Under the pieces are notes generated by a model. That model saw nothing but the letters and a program-made list of their open reading frames with translations. It had not been told where the DNA came from and made no database searches. Position numbers and translations under genes: made by a program. 64,000 nucleotides of DNA from Antilocapra americana (Eukaryota > Chordata > Mammalia > Artiodactyla > Antilocapridae). This document shows, one piece after another, positions 14,701 to 26,700 of this stretch; positions within the stretch are counted from its first letter, which is position 1, and each line of letters opens with the position of its first letter. The stretch lies in assembly GCA_007570785.1 (NCBI GenBank), contig ML664175.1, forward strand, positions 12,191,441-12,255,440, read 5' to 3'.

Positions 14701-17700
14701 GGTGTTGGGACAATTATAGATCTACATGCTCAAAAGGTGAATTTAGACCCTTTATATCGTGTCAGACACAGAGATTAACAAACTGGATCACAGACATAAA
14801 TGTTAAGAGCTAAATTACACAATTGCTAAAGAAACATACAAATTCTCAGTCACCTGTGGTTATTCAGAGGTTTATTTAAACAGTCACCAAAAACGTGATC
14901 CATTAAAGAAATTGCTGACTTGGCATTTGACCAAAATGAAAGACTTTAAAAAATTTTTTTATTTATTTTTTATTGAAGGATAATTGCTTTACAGAATTTT
15001 GTTGTTTTCTGTCAAACCTCAACATAAATTAGCTATAGGTATACATATATCCCCTCCCTCTTGAACCTCCCCAACCCACCCCTCTAGGTTGATACCGAGC
15101 CCCTGTTTGAGTTTCCTGAGACATACAGCAAGCTTCAGTTGACTATCTGTTGTGCATATGGTTATGTAAGTTTCCATGTTACTCTCTCCATACATCCTCC
15201 CCTCTCCTCCCTTCTCCCTATGTCTGTAAGTCTGTTCACTATGTCTGTTACTCCATTGCTGCCCTGCAAATAAATTCTTCAGTACCATCTTAAAATGAGA
15301 GACTTCTGTGCTTCATAAGTCACCACTAAGAAAATGAATATATAAAGAGCTTTTATAATTCAACACCAAAGTCCCAAGTTAAACATGAATGAAAGATCTG
15401 AATAGATATTTTGGCACAGTGGCTAATAAGCATTTGAAAAAATGCTCAGCATCATTAGTTATAATAGAAATGAAAATTAAACCACAATAAGATTCTACTA
15501 TATATGCACCAGAACAGTTATAATAAAAAAGAGACTATAATCATTCATGGCAAAGATGTAGACAAACTGGAGCCCTCATTTTCCTGGCAAGAATGTGAAA
15601 TTGAACACTTAGGAAAACAATTTGGCACTTCATTAAAATGCTAAACATAAATTTATGATAGTATTTAGAAATTGCATTCCTAAGAATTTACCCAAGAAAA
15701 ATGAAATCACATGTATACATGAAGTACATGCATTTATTTATAATAGCCAAAAGTGAGAAAAATTTAGGTGTACATCGACAGAAGAATGGATAGGAAAAAA
15801 AAAAAGAATTGATAAACTGATATATTCATATGATAGGGTACTTACTCAGCAGTAAAAATGAATGAACTATTGATATGCCAGAAAGATGAATAAATCACAA
15901 AATAAGTTTGCGTAGTGAAATAAGCCAGATATGAAAGTGTCTATAGTGAATCACTCCATTTATATTGAGCTTTTGAAAATACAAATCAATCCATAATGAC
16001 AGAAAGCAGGTTAGTTGTTGTAGGGGTAGTTCAGTTGCTAAGTCGTGTCCGACTCTTGAAACCCCATGGACTGTAGCCCACCAGGCTCCTCTGTCCATGG
16101 GATTTCCCAGGCAAGAATAGTGGAGTGGGTTGCCATTTCCTTCTCCATGTTGTAGGGGTGTAGGGATGCAGATAGAGGGATGGTGGTTGACTGAAATAGG
16201 GCTTGTGGGATCTTTTTAGGGTATTGGAAATATTTTAAAACTGGACTGAGGTGATGGTTATGCTTCATGGATGTACTAAAGTCAGTGAAATGTACACTTG
16301 AAGTGGATGAAATTTTAAGCTCTCAATAGCCTTATTATTGGAAAATTCTTATCTCAAACATGTCTTAGAAATTGTTGGCTGACCTTTAGACAGGTGATAG
16401 TAATGAAGAGAAAAGACTATTTTAAAAAAGATAGTTCAGCCCTAGATTTGTGGAAAATATAGCAAGAGAAGAAATGGAGTGTAACTTTTATGTTTTTTCT
16501 TTTTTGTTTAACCATCTTAACCAGTTTAAAAGGGTGCAGTTTAGTAGTTTTAAGAATAGTCACATTGTTGTGCAATGGATCTCTGGAACTTTTTCTTCTT
16601 GCAGTCTGAAACTCCATACCTAATTAACAGCTCCTTTTTCCTTATTCCCCTCAGTCCTGGTAACCACCATTCCACTTTATCTGTGAATTTGACTACGTTA
16701 GATAGTCACCCATAAGTGAAATCATGCAGGGTTTGTGTGTGTGTGTGTACATGTGTGACAACATTATTTCATTTAGCAGGGCCAAATTCTAGTAATAATC
16801 TTATTTAATGCTATAAGTAAAAATTAGTTCTAGGTGAAGTAAATACTAAGGAAACGTATAACTCGATATAATGTCTGTTAGATAAGGGAGCACTTTCCAA
16901 ACTTAGAATACTTTAGAAAAGATTGTGTACAGAAAAATTAAACATTTTGTAGTATAAAACTAAAAAGTCACTGTGTTTCTTAAAAAATAGCATATCACAC
17001 AAATAAAAACAACCCTGAAGAAAACGTGCAGAGAGTGTAGTGTCTTCATTTTATATGTTAAAGGGTTAACATCTTACAGAATGTGAATATTTTACATAAG
17101 ATCTTAAATGACTACTTCAAGTATTACATTGTTAATGTCTTTATATGATTATGCAAATTCATATGGAAACTACTAAAAGTTTGTAAAGCACAAACAAAAA
17201 TCATAAGAATTAAAAATGAATATGTACAGATTAAATAAGTAAGTACTGGGAATTCCCTAGTGATCCATTGGTTAAAAATCCGCCTGCCAGTGCAAGGGGT
17301 TCGATCTCTGGTCTGGGAAGATCCCACATGCCTCGGGGCAAATAAGCCCGTGCTCTGCAACTGCTGAGTGGGCACTCTAGAGCCCACATGCCACAGTTCC
17401 TGAAGCCTGTGTGTCCTAGAGTCCTGCGCTCTGCAACAAGAAAAGCCACCACAATGAGAAGCCTGTGCACTGCAACTAGAGGGCAGTCCTTGCTTGCTGC
17501 AACTAGAGAAAGCCTGCAGCAATCAGTGAAGACCCAGCATAACCAAGAATAAATAATAAAATTTTAAAAAAAGAGTAAGTAACTTTTCACTATGTGTAGT
17601 GAACTCTGGTTTTAGAAACTTTGATTTGACAGATAAGATTTTTACTTTTGTGACTAATTTCTGTCAAAATTTTTTGTCTACAAGTTAGCTGACAGACATA

Positions 17701-20700
17701 TGCCCTTAATTTTTTAAATTGAAGTATAGTTGATTTGCAGTGTTGTGTTCATTTCTACTGTATGGCACGTTGATAACATCACACATGTATATACTTTTTT
17801 TTTATATTCTTCTCCATTATGGTTTATCACAGAATACTGAATATAGTTCTCTGTGCTGTACAGTAGGACTTTGTTTATCTCATATACCCTTCAAATGTAT
17901 TTTCTTCTTTCTAGGAAATATTGATGAAGATGTTGTGGTGATAGAAGCTTCCTCCACTCCCCAGATCACTGCCAATGAAGAAATTAATGTTACCTCAACT
18001 GACAGTGAAGTGGAGATAGTAACAGTTGGGGAAAGCTATCGGTAATATTTTAATTACTAGTTGTATATCTGAAGTTTTAAGTATAAATATTTAGACACAT
18101 TTGTGCTGCAGATATTTTCATTGTTTTACTTTTTTTTTTTTTTTTAAACCTAGTTTGCGTATGTGGTTGTTAAACCAGGCTGAGTTAGAGTCGTCTGGGA
18201 AGATTATAAAAATACATATTGTTGCTGGATCATGGCCCAGACTAGTTGAACCAGAATCTTAGGAATCAGTATTTTTTAAGCACCCCAAGTACACAGTGAG
18301 AGTTGAGTCATTTCTCTAGATAAATATTGGTTTTACTTGGTGTTTTATAAAATTACGTTTATGATTCAGAGTTTACAAACTCCTGGTTTCTCATTAATAC
18401 CAGTGACGTTTATGCTTTTATATTAGGACAACTTTGTATAAAACCTCTTTTAAAATTTTTTTGTCCTTTAGTCAGTAATTTGTTATAAGCTCTGTAGTAA
18501 AAAATGAATGGGATATCATTGTTTTTTTGATAAATAATTGGAATGACATTGTCCTTTTCAGAATCACTTTGACCAAAAAAGAGAGAGAGAGAGAGACCCT
18601 AATACTGTATTCATTTTGGGCTTTAGATGGTTACAAATACTGGTAAAAGAAGCAGTGAACTGCTCCTCTCTTTAATTTCATGCACAAAACTCATTTATGG
18701 AAGAACCTTAATTTTTATGTTGGAATGAATTTGGAAATGCATTTGCTTATTGTATTTTAATGTTATTGATTGAAAACAAAAGTTCATGTTACAGTCATAT
18801 CTAGAACGTGCTTTTTTACTTAGCACTTTCTCATTGGAGTACTGCACTAGTGGCATGGAAGAGAGCACTCTATAATATATCCTTGTTTAAATTTAAATGA
18901 TTTTCCCATACTTGGAAGAAAGTCGATACTCCATGGTATGTGCCATAGATACCTGTGACTGCCCATAGTACTTGGTACAATATTAGCTTGGTTTTTATGA
19001 GCTATAATGACTGTTGAAATGAAGAACCTGTTTTTTCATGGGATTGGAGAGCTTTCTTACCATGCAGATGTTTAAATATTCAAGCAGATGCATTTACATA
19101 GTGGTAGACAGTGCTCTTGAAAAAGACATCATGCTCATTATTCATATCTATTTTCCTTTTGATTACCTAGAACATTAACTTTGTCATTTCAACTGGCTCT
19201 TGGCCCTTCCTCTTTAAGAGAGAATGTATCCATGTTTCAGATCTCCTTGTGTCAGGCTTTGACAGTTGCCACTAAGGCCTCTGAAACTGTTCCTTACACA
19301 TCAGGCTTTTTGCTGGTACTTCACTCAACATCATATTTGGAGTTAGTCCATCCTGTGAAGTTTTCACCAAAGTACTGCAAAGACCTGGAAGCTTCTTCAG
19401 CTATTAAAAGTTTCTTAGAAATAATAGGCTGCTCAGTTTCATCAAAGACTCTTAGTTTCTCAAGAATTTTAAATGGTCATCATTTTCCTTATCTAAAACT
19501 ATTTCATCTTGAAACATTTGTTTATCCTCTTGCCTTAATATATACAATTCTTGCTGGAATACACTGTCTTTTTTTTTTCTTTCTTTTTTTAATATGTGTC
19601 TCAGGATTTAACCTCTATATACTTGAAAATTTAATTTTACAATTTGAAGTTCTTTCTAAACTTCTAGGCTCTATGATTGCTGAGGCCATTTTCAGCTCAG
19701 GTTGAACTTTGGGGTTCTTTTCTGAACTTCTCTGTATGAACTTTGAGTGATCAATCTACTACGCAGATGACTGCATGTTAGTGGAACTGGCTTACTTTTT
19801 TTCATACATGCTGACATACATATAAGCATATAGGCAGTTTTACATTGATTTTGGGCAGGAGGAAAAACCAACTTTGTAATAAACCCCATCTTCCTAAAAC
19901 ATTTATTTTTTTCTCCTTGGTTCCTGAAAACTGCATATTCTATATGCTATCTCTCTGTAACTTTAATCCAGATCATTACAGTGAATCCTTTTCAATTCTT
20001 AAAAAATAAAATATATGCCTGTGAGTAATTTAGTACAATACACATAATTAAAAGATGTTGAGGGTTTGTAATTATATGCCTTTAAAGCGTTAAGTGGCTC
20101 AAACAATGATGTTTCTGTTTCATTTTCTTAGGTCAGTTGGTTGATGAGCATTTATTAAATGTTTAATTCAGCAGGTATTTATTGAGTGCTCGGCATTGTG
20201 CTAGTCATAATTTTATTTTTTATTTTTTTTAATTGTTTTTTTATTTATTGGACACACAGCATGTGGGAATTTAGTTCCCGAACCAGGGGTTGAACCCGTG
20301 CTCCCTCCATTGGGAGCTCAGAGTCTTAACCACTGGACCACCAGGGAATCCCCTAGTCATAATTTTAAATTCTTTTGTGATTATCTCTCTGCAGAATTCT
20401 TGCATGAAGAAGTTCACAACTTATTTTGTAAGAAAGGCTTATGATTTCTTAGGTGACTAAAAATTTTGTTATTTAAGGTCTCGGTCAACCCTTGGACACA
20501 ATAGATCTCACTGGAGCCAAGGTTCAAGTTCTCATACAAGTCGACCACAGGAGCCACGGAACCGCAATAGAATGTCTACTGTTATACAGCCCTTGAGGCA
20601 GAATGCAGCAGAAGTTGTGGACCTTACTGTTGATGAAGATGGTAAGTTGGAGTGCTAACAGTGTGGAATTATGAAGACAATTTAGTAAAATGAAATATCT

Positions 20701-23700
20701 TAATATGTTAGACACTCTTATTGCTACTTATTATTAGTAATAATAATATGTCAATAATATATTATTAAATTACAGAGAAATTGGCAAATATCCTAATGTT
20801 ATTTTTCAATTGATAATATAACCCCAGTTTGTAAGTTGTGTCTAAAAATTCTTTCTGGTTATTGTTTCACTGCTTGGTAGTTGTTTTCTTAGAAAAACTT
20901 ATTTTTACAAGTGGTAGTTTGATCTATCCTCAGACTTATGTGTTACTTTCATTTATAATATCGCTGTCATACTTTAACTTTGCTATGAAAAACAGAAACA
21001 ACAGTTTTAAAATACAGAACAGAAAAGCAGTGTAACTGAGTTTAAATGATTAATACTAGTTATTTGAGATGTTGAACTTGCTTTTATAAGTTATGTTATC
21101 TTTCAGTGTAATAATATGGTTACTTTATGTGCTGCTTAGCTTTAGTGTTTCATTTTGGCTTACAGGGCTTCTATAGCTGAGATGGTAAAATACCTGCCTG
21201 CAATGCAGGAGATTCTGTTCAGTCCCTGGGTCCTGGAAGATCCCCTGGAGAAGGGAATGGCAACCCACTCCAGTGTTCTTGCCTAGAGAATTCCATGGAC
21301 AGACCATGGGGTTGCAAAGAGTTGGATATGATGAGCGACTAAGACTTACACTTCACTTCTTTGGCTTACATACAACTACACCCAAGTAACTGAGGAAACA
21401 GTGCTAGAGTTGGAAAGCAGAGGTTAGGAAATGTGGTAAGCAAGTATGAATATATGAATGCATTTGTGAATTTTCCCTCAAATTGAGAATTATCTTCGGA
21501 TACTGATAGTTACATCTTAGGAGGAAGTGGTCGGGAACTCTACTTAATGAACTGTGGTAACCTGAATGGAAAGGAAGTCCAGAAGGGAGGAGATATATGT
21601 ATACGTATGGCTGATTCATTTTGCTGTACAGTAGAAGCTAATACAACATTATAAAGCAACCATACTCCAGTAAAAAATAAACTAAAAAGAAGCCCTCAAC
21701 CATAATGTCCTTAATAGTTGGTAAGCCATGTATGGATTGGATTCTTTACCATCTGAGCCACAAGGGAAGCCCATTAGTTTTGGCAGTTAGCTGTAAATTA
21801 GATAAAGAATACATTCGCTAGGTTGGAAGAGTTAGGGGCCTTATGCTATCAACTCTAATATTGGCTGTTGGCAGTTTGGATGATCATAACTTTCAGAGTA
21901 CCAATACTTTGGAGTTAAGATGTTTATGAAGAGAGAATTTATTCTCAATGTCTACATTTCAGTTAACCAATGTCTTGGTTTTTACTTTGGAAATACCATA
22001 AATCATCTGTAAGAAGTGGTTAATAGGGATTTATTAAAGATTATCCAAGTAAATATCGATGACTCATTTGGAAACTTTTTGTGTTTTACCATGTGACACC
22101 TGCCATCTAAGTAACTTTTTAATCCACTTGGATTTAGTTCAAACAGAATACTTTTAGGTTAAAAGTATTCCAGTGATTAGTAAATAGACTCCCTTCTCTC
22201 AGTGGAGGGCTTCCATCTTACAAAAAATAAATCTAAAACATAAGTTTAGTTAGAACAGTGGTTCTTACCTAGTGGCTGTTTTATGTGCCTGGAGACATTT
22301 GGCAGTATCTACACACTTTTGATTCTCAGGGTGGAGGGAGGGTGCTACTAACATCTAATGGGTGGAGGCCAGGGTTGCTGCTTAAACATCTTATGATGTA
22401 AAGGACAGCCCACCTCTAAGCCACTCCCACCTCCAGTCAAGAAGTATTCAGCCAAAAAAGTCAATACCTCTGATTGAGAAACTGAGATAAACTATTGGCA
22501 AATAAACAGAAGTTCCTTCCTCTCGCTTTTATGTTTAGGCAAATATATTTTTTTAAGCGTCTGAAGTATAGGGTTCCATATAGACTAACACGCACTGTCT
22601 GTGTTTCAGTAATCAGTCTCCTGTACTGCATTGTATAGAATGGGTTGTCTTATTCAATTCTGTATCATTTTTAAATATCTTCTTTGCAAGTCTAATTATT
22701 GTGACTATGCTTTGGCAGATTTATTCCCATTATTAATTATTAAAGTCATCTAACAATTAGAGTCTAAAATAGAACTCATTCATAAGTTAAGGTCTACTTG
22801 AAATTTCTTTTAATTTCTACTACAGAAAATTTAATTTTTATTAGAAAGCACTGATAAAAATACTTGCAAAAAATTGGGGGAAAACATACAAAAAGATGTG
22901 AAAAATTAAAACAGATAGTAAAAATCAGAGCTAATGTTTATTAAATGACTTCCATTGGTAAAGCATCATATATAAGTGCTCATATGTGTGATCTCTGTTC
23001 ATCCTAACAAGAGTTCTGTGAAGAAAATTTTGTGCTTTACTAGTTCTATAGATGAGGAAATGGAGAGTAGTTAAGTAATTTCTCCTAGATCAATCTGTCA
23101 GTGGTGAAATCAGAATTTCTATCCAAATTGTGTGACTCTAAAATCCATAGGTACCAGAGAAAGTACAATTTGTGTGCTGTTTTAACAGCCTGTGACAATG
23201 TGTGTGAACATAGCAGAGGGACTTTTACTTTACCTCTTTGTGATCAGAAAACTTACATGGTCCTTGCCCAAAAAACTGTTAGTCCTTTTAATTATTGGGA
23301 TATGCACATGTATGTTTAAAAATACAATAGCATTTCATTTTAATGTTGATTTAACTTTACGAAAGCTTTTCTTTTTAAACTATATGTTGTGGTTGTCAGA
23401 GAGTTCACATTTTAAATTTAATAGCTTAAAAAATATTAGCTTTTATTAAAATATAACCCGTTGCCTAATTTGTTTTGAAGTGCTAAATAAACATTTTGTA
23501 TTTTGTAGAACCTACTGTAGTACCAACCACTTCTGCGAGAATGGAATCACAAACCACAAGCGCTTCCATTAACAATTCAAATCCATCTACCTCTGAGCAG
23601 GCCTCTGATACTGCTTCAGCTGTCACTAGTAGCCAACCCTCCGCAGTGTCAGAGACTTCAGCTACTCTCACAAGCAATAGTATGACTGGTACTTCTACAG

Positions 23701-26700
23701 GAGGTATGTTTAAAAATAAAAAGGGGTGGGGAGAGACTCTTTGTTAGAAAAAGAACTGTTGTTAAGATTTTAGCTGTGTTAGCAAGAGTATATTCTTAGA
23801 ATAAACATCATATGTTAACAAAGTGGTCTCTATTAGAATTAGACTATGACTTCATATTTGAGTTTCTGTGTGCTATGTTACCAGAGTGTTATAGCTCAAC
23901 TGAAAGAGATGGAGGAGAATCAACAAAAGAAAAAAATGAATAGGACTTAATCAAAATTTAAAATTATTGTACATTAAGGGGAATTATAAGAAAGTGAAAA
24001 GATAGCCTACAGAATGGGAGAAAAAAATTTGAAAGTAATATATTTGATAAGGGTCTGGTATCTAGAATATATAAGGAACTTGCACAGCTTAACAGTAAAA
24101 AGAAAAACAACGCAGTTTTTAAATGGGCAAAGAATGTACATAGCGATTTTTCCAGAGAAGAAGGTCTTGGAAATATACAAATTATCAAGAAGCACATGAA
24201 AACATTAGTTATTAGGGAAATGCAAATCAAAACCAGAATGAAATTCCACTTTACTCCTACCGGGATGCCTATAATTAAACAAAACAAAAAGAAGCAGCAG
24301 GAAATCAGAAGATGACCAGAATTAATAAGGATATTGAGAAATTGGAACCTTTATTAACATCTGGTAGGAGTGTAAAATGGTAGAAGACACTCTGATGGTT
24401 CCTTAAAAAGTTAACCACGGAGTTACCATAAGACCCAAAAGTCCACTCCTAAATACGTATCCAAAATAATTGAAAGTAGGAGTAGGAGTTTTAAGAAACT
24501 TAATGACGTCCATCTCCCCAATTTTCTTGTTTATTCTTTTGGTGTCATGTCTAAGAAGCTATTGCTTAACCCAAGGTTGCAAAGATGTACTCTTATGTTT
24601 TAAGAGTTTTATAGTTTTAAAAAAAGGGAAAAATAAATGCAAGAAGGGCCCCTGGGGAGTTAAGGGAATATGATGGTGCTGATTGTGTGCAGTATGAGCT
24701 GATGGTCTTCTCACTAGTCCTTGAACAATTTCCTTCTTGCAACAACACGTTGTTTCCTCCTTCATCCCTAGGAGCTTGGGATTAAAATATGCACACTTTG
24801 ATATATAAAACAAATAACCAACAAGGACCTACTGTATAGCTCAGGGGAACTATACTCAGTATCTTGTAATAATCTATAAGGGAAGAGAGTGTAAAAAAAA
24901 GAGTACGTGTGAAAGTGTTAGTTGCTCAATTGTGTCTGACTCTTTGTGACCTTATAACCATAGCCCACCAGGCTTTCTCTGTCCATGGAATTCTCCAGGC
25001 ATCTGAGCCACCAGGGAAGCCCACTCACTCCACCCCCCAGAAAATAATATATATATGTAAATAGCTGAGTCACTTAATATCTGAAACTGACACAACATTG
25101 TAAATCAACTATATATCAATAAAAATTTTTAAAGAGAGAATTTTATAGTTTTAGCTTGTAGATTATTTCTTAAGTTTCAGTTAGCAGTGGTATCTCTGGT
25201 TCTTTCCTATCAGCTGTTTGACTAGGTCTTAAACTAGCCTTTTTCTCTCCTGAATGATGATGGCACAGAGATAGGAACTTGCTGTTTATTAACAGAGACA
25301 TCATAGACCCTGTAGGTCATAGATTGCCTCTATCACCAGTGATAATAGTAATCACCATTAATAATGAAACCACCATATATTTTATAGAGAAAAAATTTTT
25401 TTACTTTTAATAATATGTTTAATTCTTATATCCTTATAACCTAATGTTAAGCAGATTGAAAAAGTGTTTGTGTCTGGTTTAGATCTCCCTTCACTGGAAA
25501 CTAAAGGTGAACCTTGAGGAAACAAGGAGATTTCCTAGGGGTATCTTTTAAATACTGCAATTTTTGAGAAAGAAAATGTAGGCAGAAGTGAAATGGACTT
25601 TTATGTCATTTATTGATTGCACAGTCTTTTCTGGTTGCATTTTATACCTTATGTTTATCTAGATGTTATGTGAAACAGTCCCAACTTTATTAAAGACAGC
25701 TTTGAAATTAAGGCAACTTTGAAACAGTCCCAACTTTATTTAAAGAAAACTTTATCTTAAAGCTTTTATTTATGTACTTATTTTTTAACACCCTTGTTTA
25801 GTTAGGATTTGCATTTAATCTATTAATTAGTAACATTGCATGAGTTGACCCTCTCTATGATATTTATTCTATCTTTTTATGATGGCTATTGTGATAGACA
25901 TAATCACGTTACATTTCTCTAGACTAGGAGAATCTTGTTCAAGGCCAAGTTATTCCTTTGTGTAAATCTGATAAGAGCACATATAGATAGTCAGACTGTA
26001 TTAGGGGCATTCAGTTCTGCTGGCTTCATTTCCTTCCAGGACTGTAGAATATCATTCACCTATTTTCTTCACTTCCTGTCTTTACTTTCACCTTCTTGCA
26101 TGAGCCATCTAGCTTCTCTGTTATCCAGGTTTCAAAATGGGGCTGATAAAAATCATAGAACCATGCAGATCGGTGCCTCCTGAATTTATGGAATTGAATC
26201 TTGGGCTGTTGGTAATAAGTTGTGATAGTATGATATACCTCACTTAGTTCCCTTCCCTTTCCTCCCCCTCAGTGTCTATTCCAAAATTGTCTTATTTTTC
26301 TTAAGACTCTCATTTCTTGGGGTGAAAGAATTAAAAAAATAAAGGTTCTCATGCATGAATATTTGTAACTTCCAGCCCCTTTAATAAAATCTTTTATATG
26401 TTTATACCTATCCATATCTCCTAACTGCTGGTCTCTTAACTCCCTTCCTGTAGCTTCCAGTTTCTGTATCTGTGCTCTTCGTGCTGTCCTTTTTTGTGTC
26501 CTTGACCTTGCTTTAATCTTGCCTGTGTGTTCAGCATCTGTGCTGGTTTCATTCCTTTCATCATGTACATGTGCATTTGTGTTAAGTCTTTGTACACCTA
26601 AGGGATCTTCACCTTAAACTCCTTCATTTAACTTTGACTCCTTTGAAAATAAACATGATGTTTAAAAATCTGGCAGTAAATTTTCTTCTCATCTTCTTTT

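Larger units (their letters stand above)
14630..16330 (+). repeat. L1 ORF2 3' part and 3' UTR, broken by two insertions
   Basis: L1 ORF2-like text (AAATGGTGTTGGGACAATTA; AAATGCTCAGCATCATTAGT; ACTCAGCAGTAAAAATGAAT). Interrupted by an antisense L1 at 14947-15291 and an antisense Bov SINE at 16028-16148. No frame is open. Confidence 0.8.
2747..17914 (+). other. RNF111: RNF111 intron after coding exon 1 (15.2 kb)
   Basis: Contains CHR-type and Bov SINEs, a BovB 3' end, several old L1 remnants and two younger L1 copies nested in older ones (listed separately). About 2,750-4,430, 5,710-6,610, 6,900-7,440, 12,430-13,100 and 13,750-14,620 show nothing I can name beyond AT-rich sequence. Confidence 0.85.
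18042..20477 (+). other. RNF111: RNF111 intron after coding exon 2
   Basis: Holds a (GA)n run near 18580-18595, a decayed minus-strand coding-like segment at about 19,180-19,566, and an antisense tRNA-SINE at 20216-20352. About 18,060-19,150 and 19,600-20,150 contain nothing recognised. Confidence 0.85.
20642..23508 (+). other. RNF111: RNF111 intron after coding exon 3
   Basis: Holds a Bov-tA SINE (21165-21359), an L1 3' end (about 21,530-21,692), a MER5A copy (about 22,250-22,500) and a MIR (about 22,925-23,155). The rest is unremarkable AT-rich sequence. Confidence 0.85.

Noticed and set aside
16731..16748. CRISPR-like or structured repeat
   Set aside because: A simple GT microsatellite in an old L1 remnant; no spacer-repeat organisation anywhere in the window.
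17124..17522. 132-codon minus-strand open frame
   Set aside because: It overlies the CHR-type SINE at 17247-17570 and reads as antisense SINE text.
19181..19705. 174-codon open frame on the + strand
   Set aside because: It runs across a T-rich tract, shows no domain or conserved pattern, starts at a non-ATG codon and lies in an intron. The minus strand reads more like protein.
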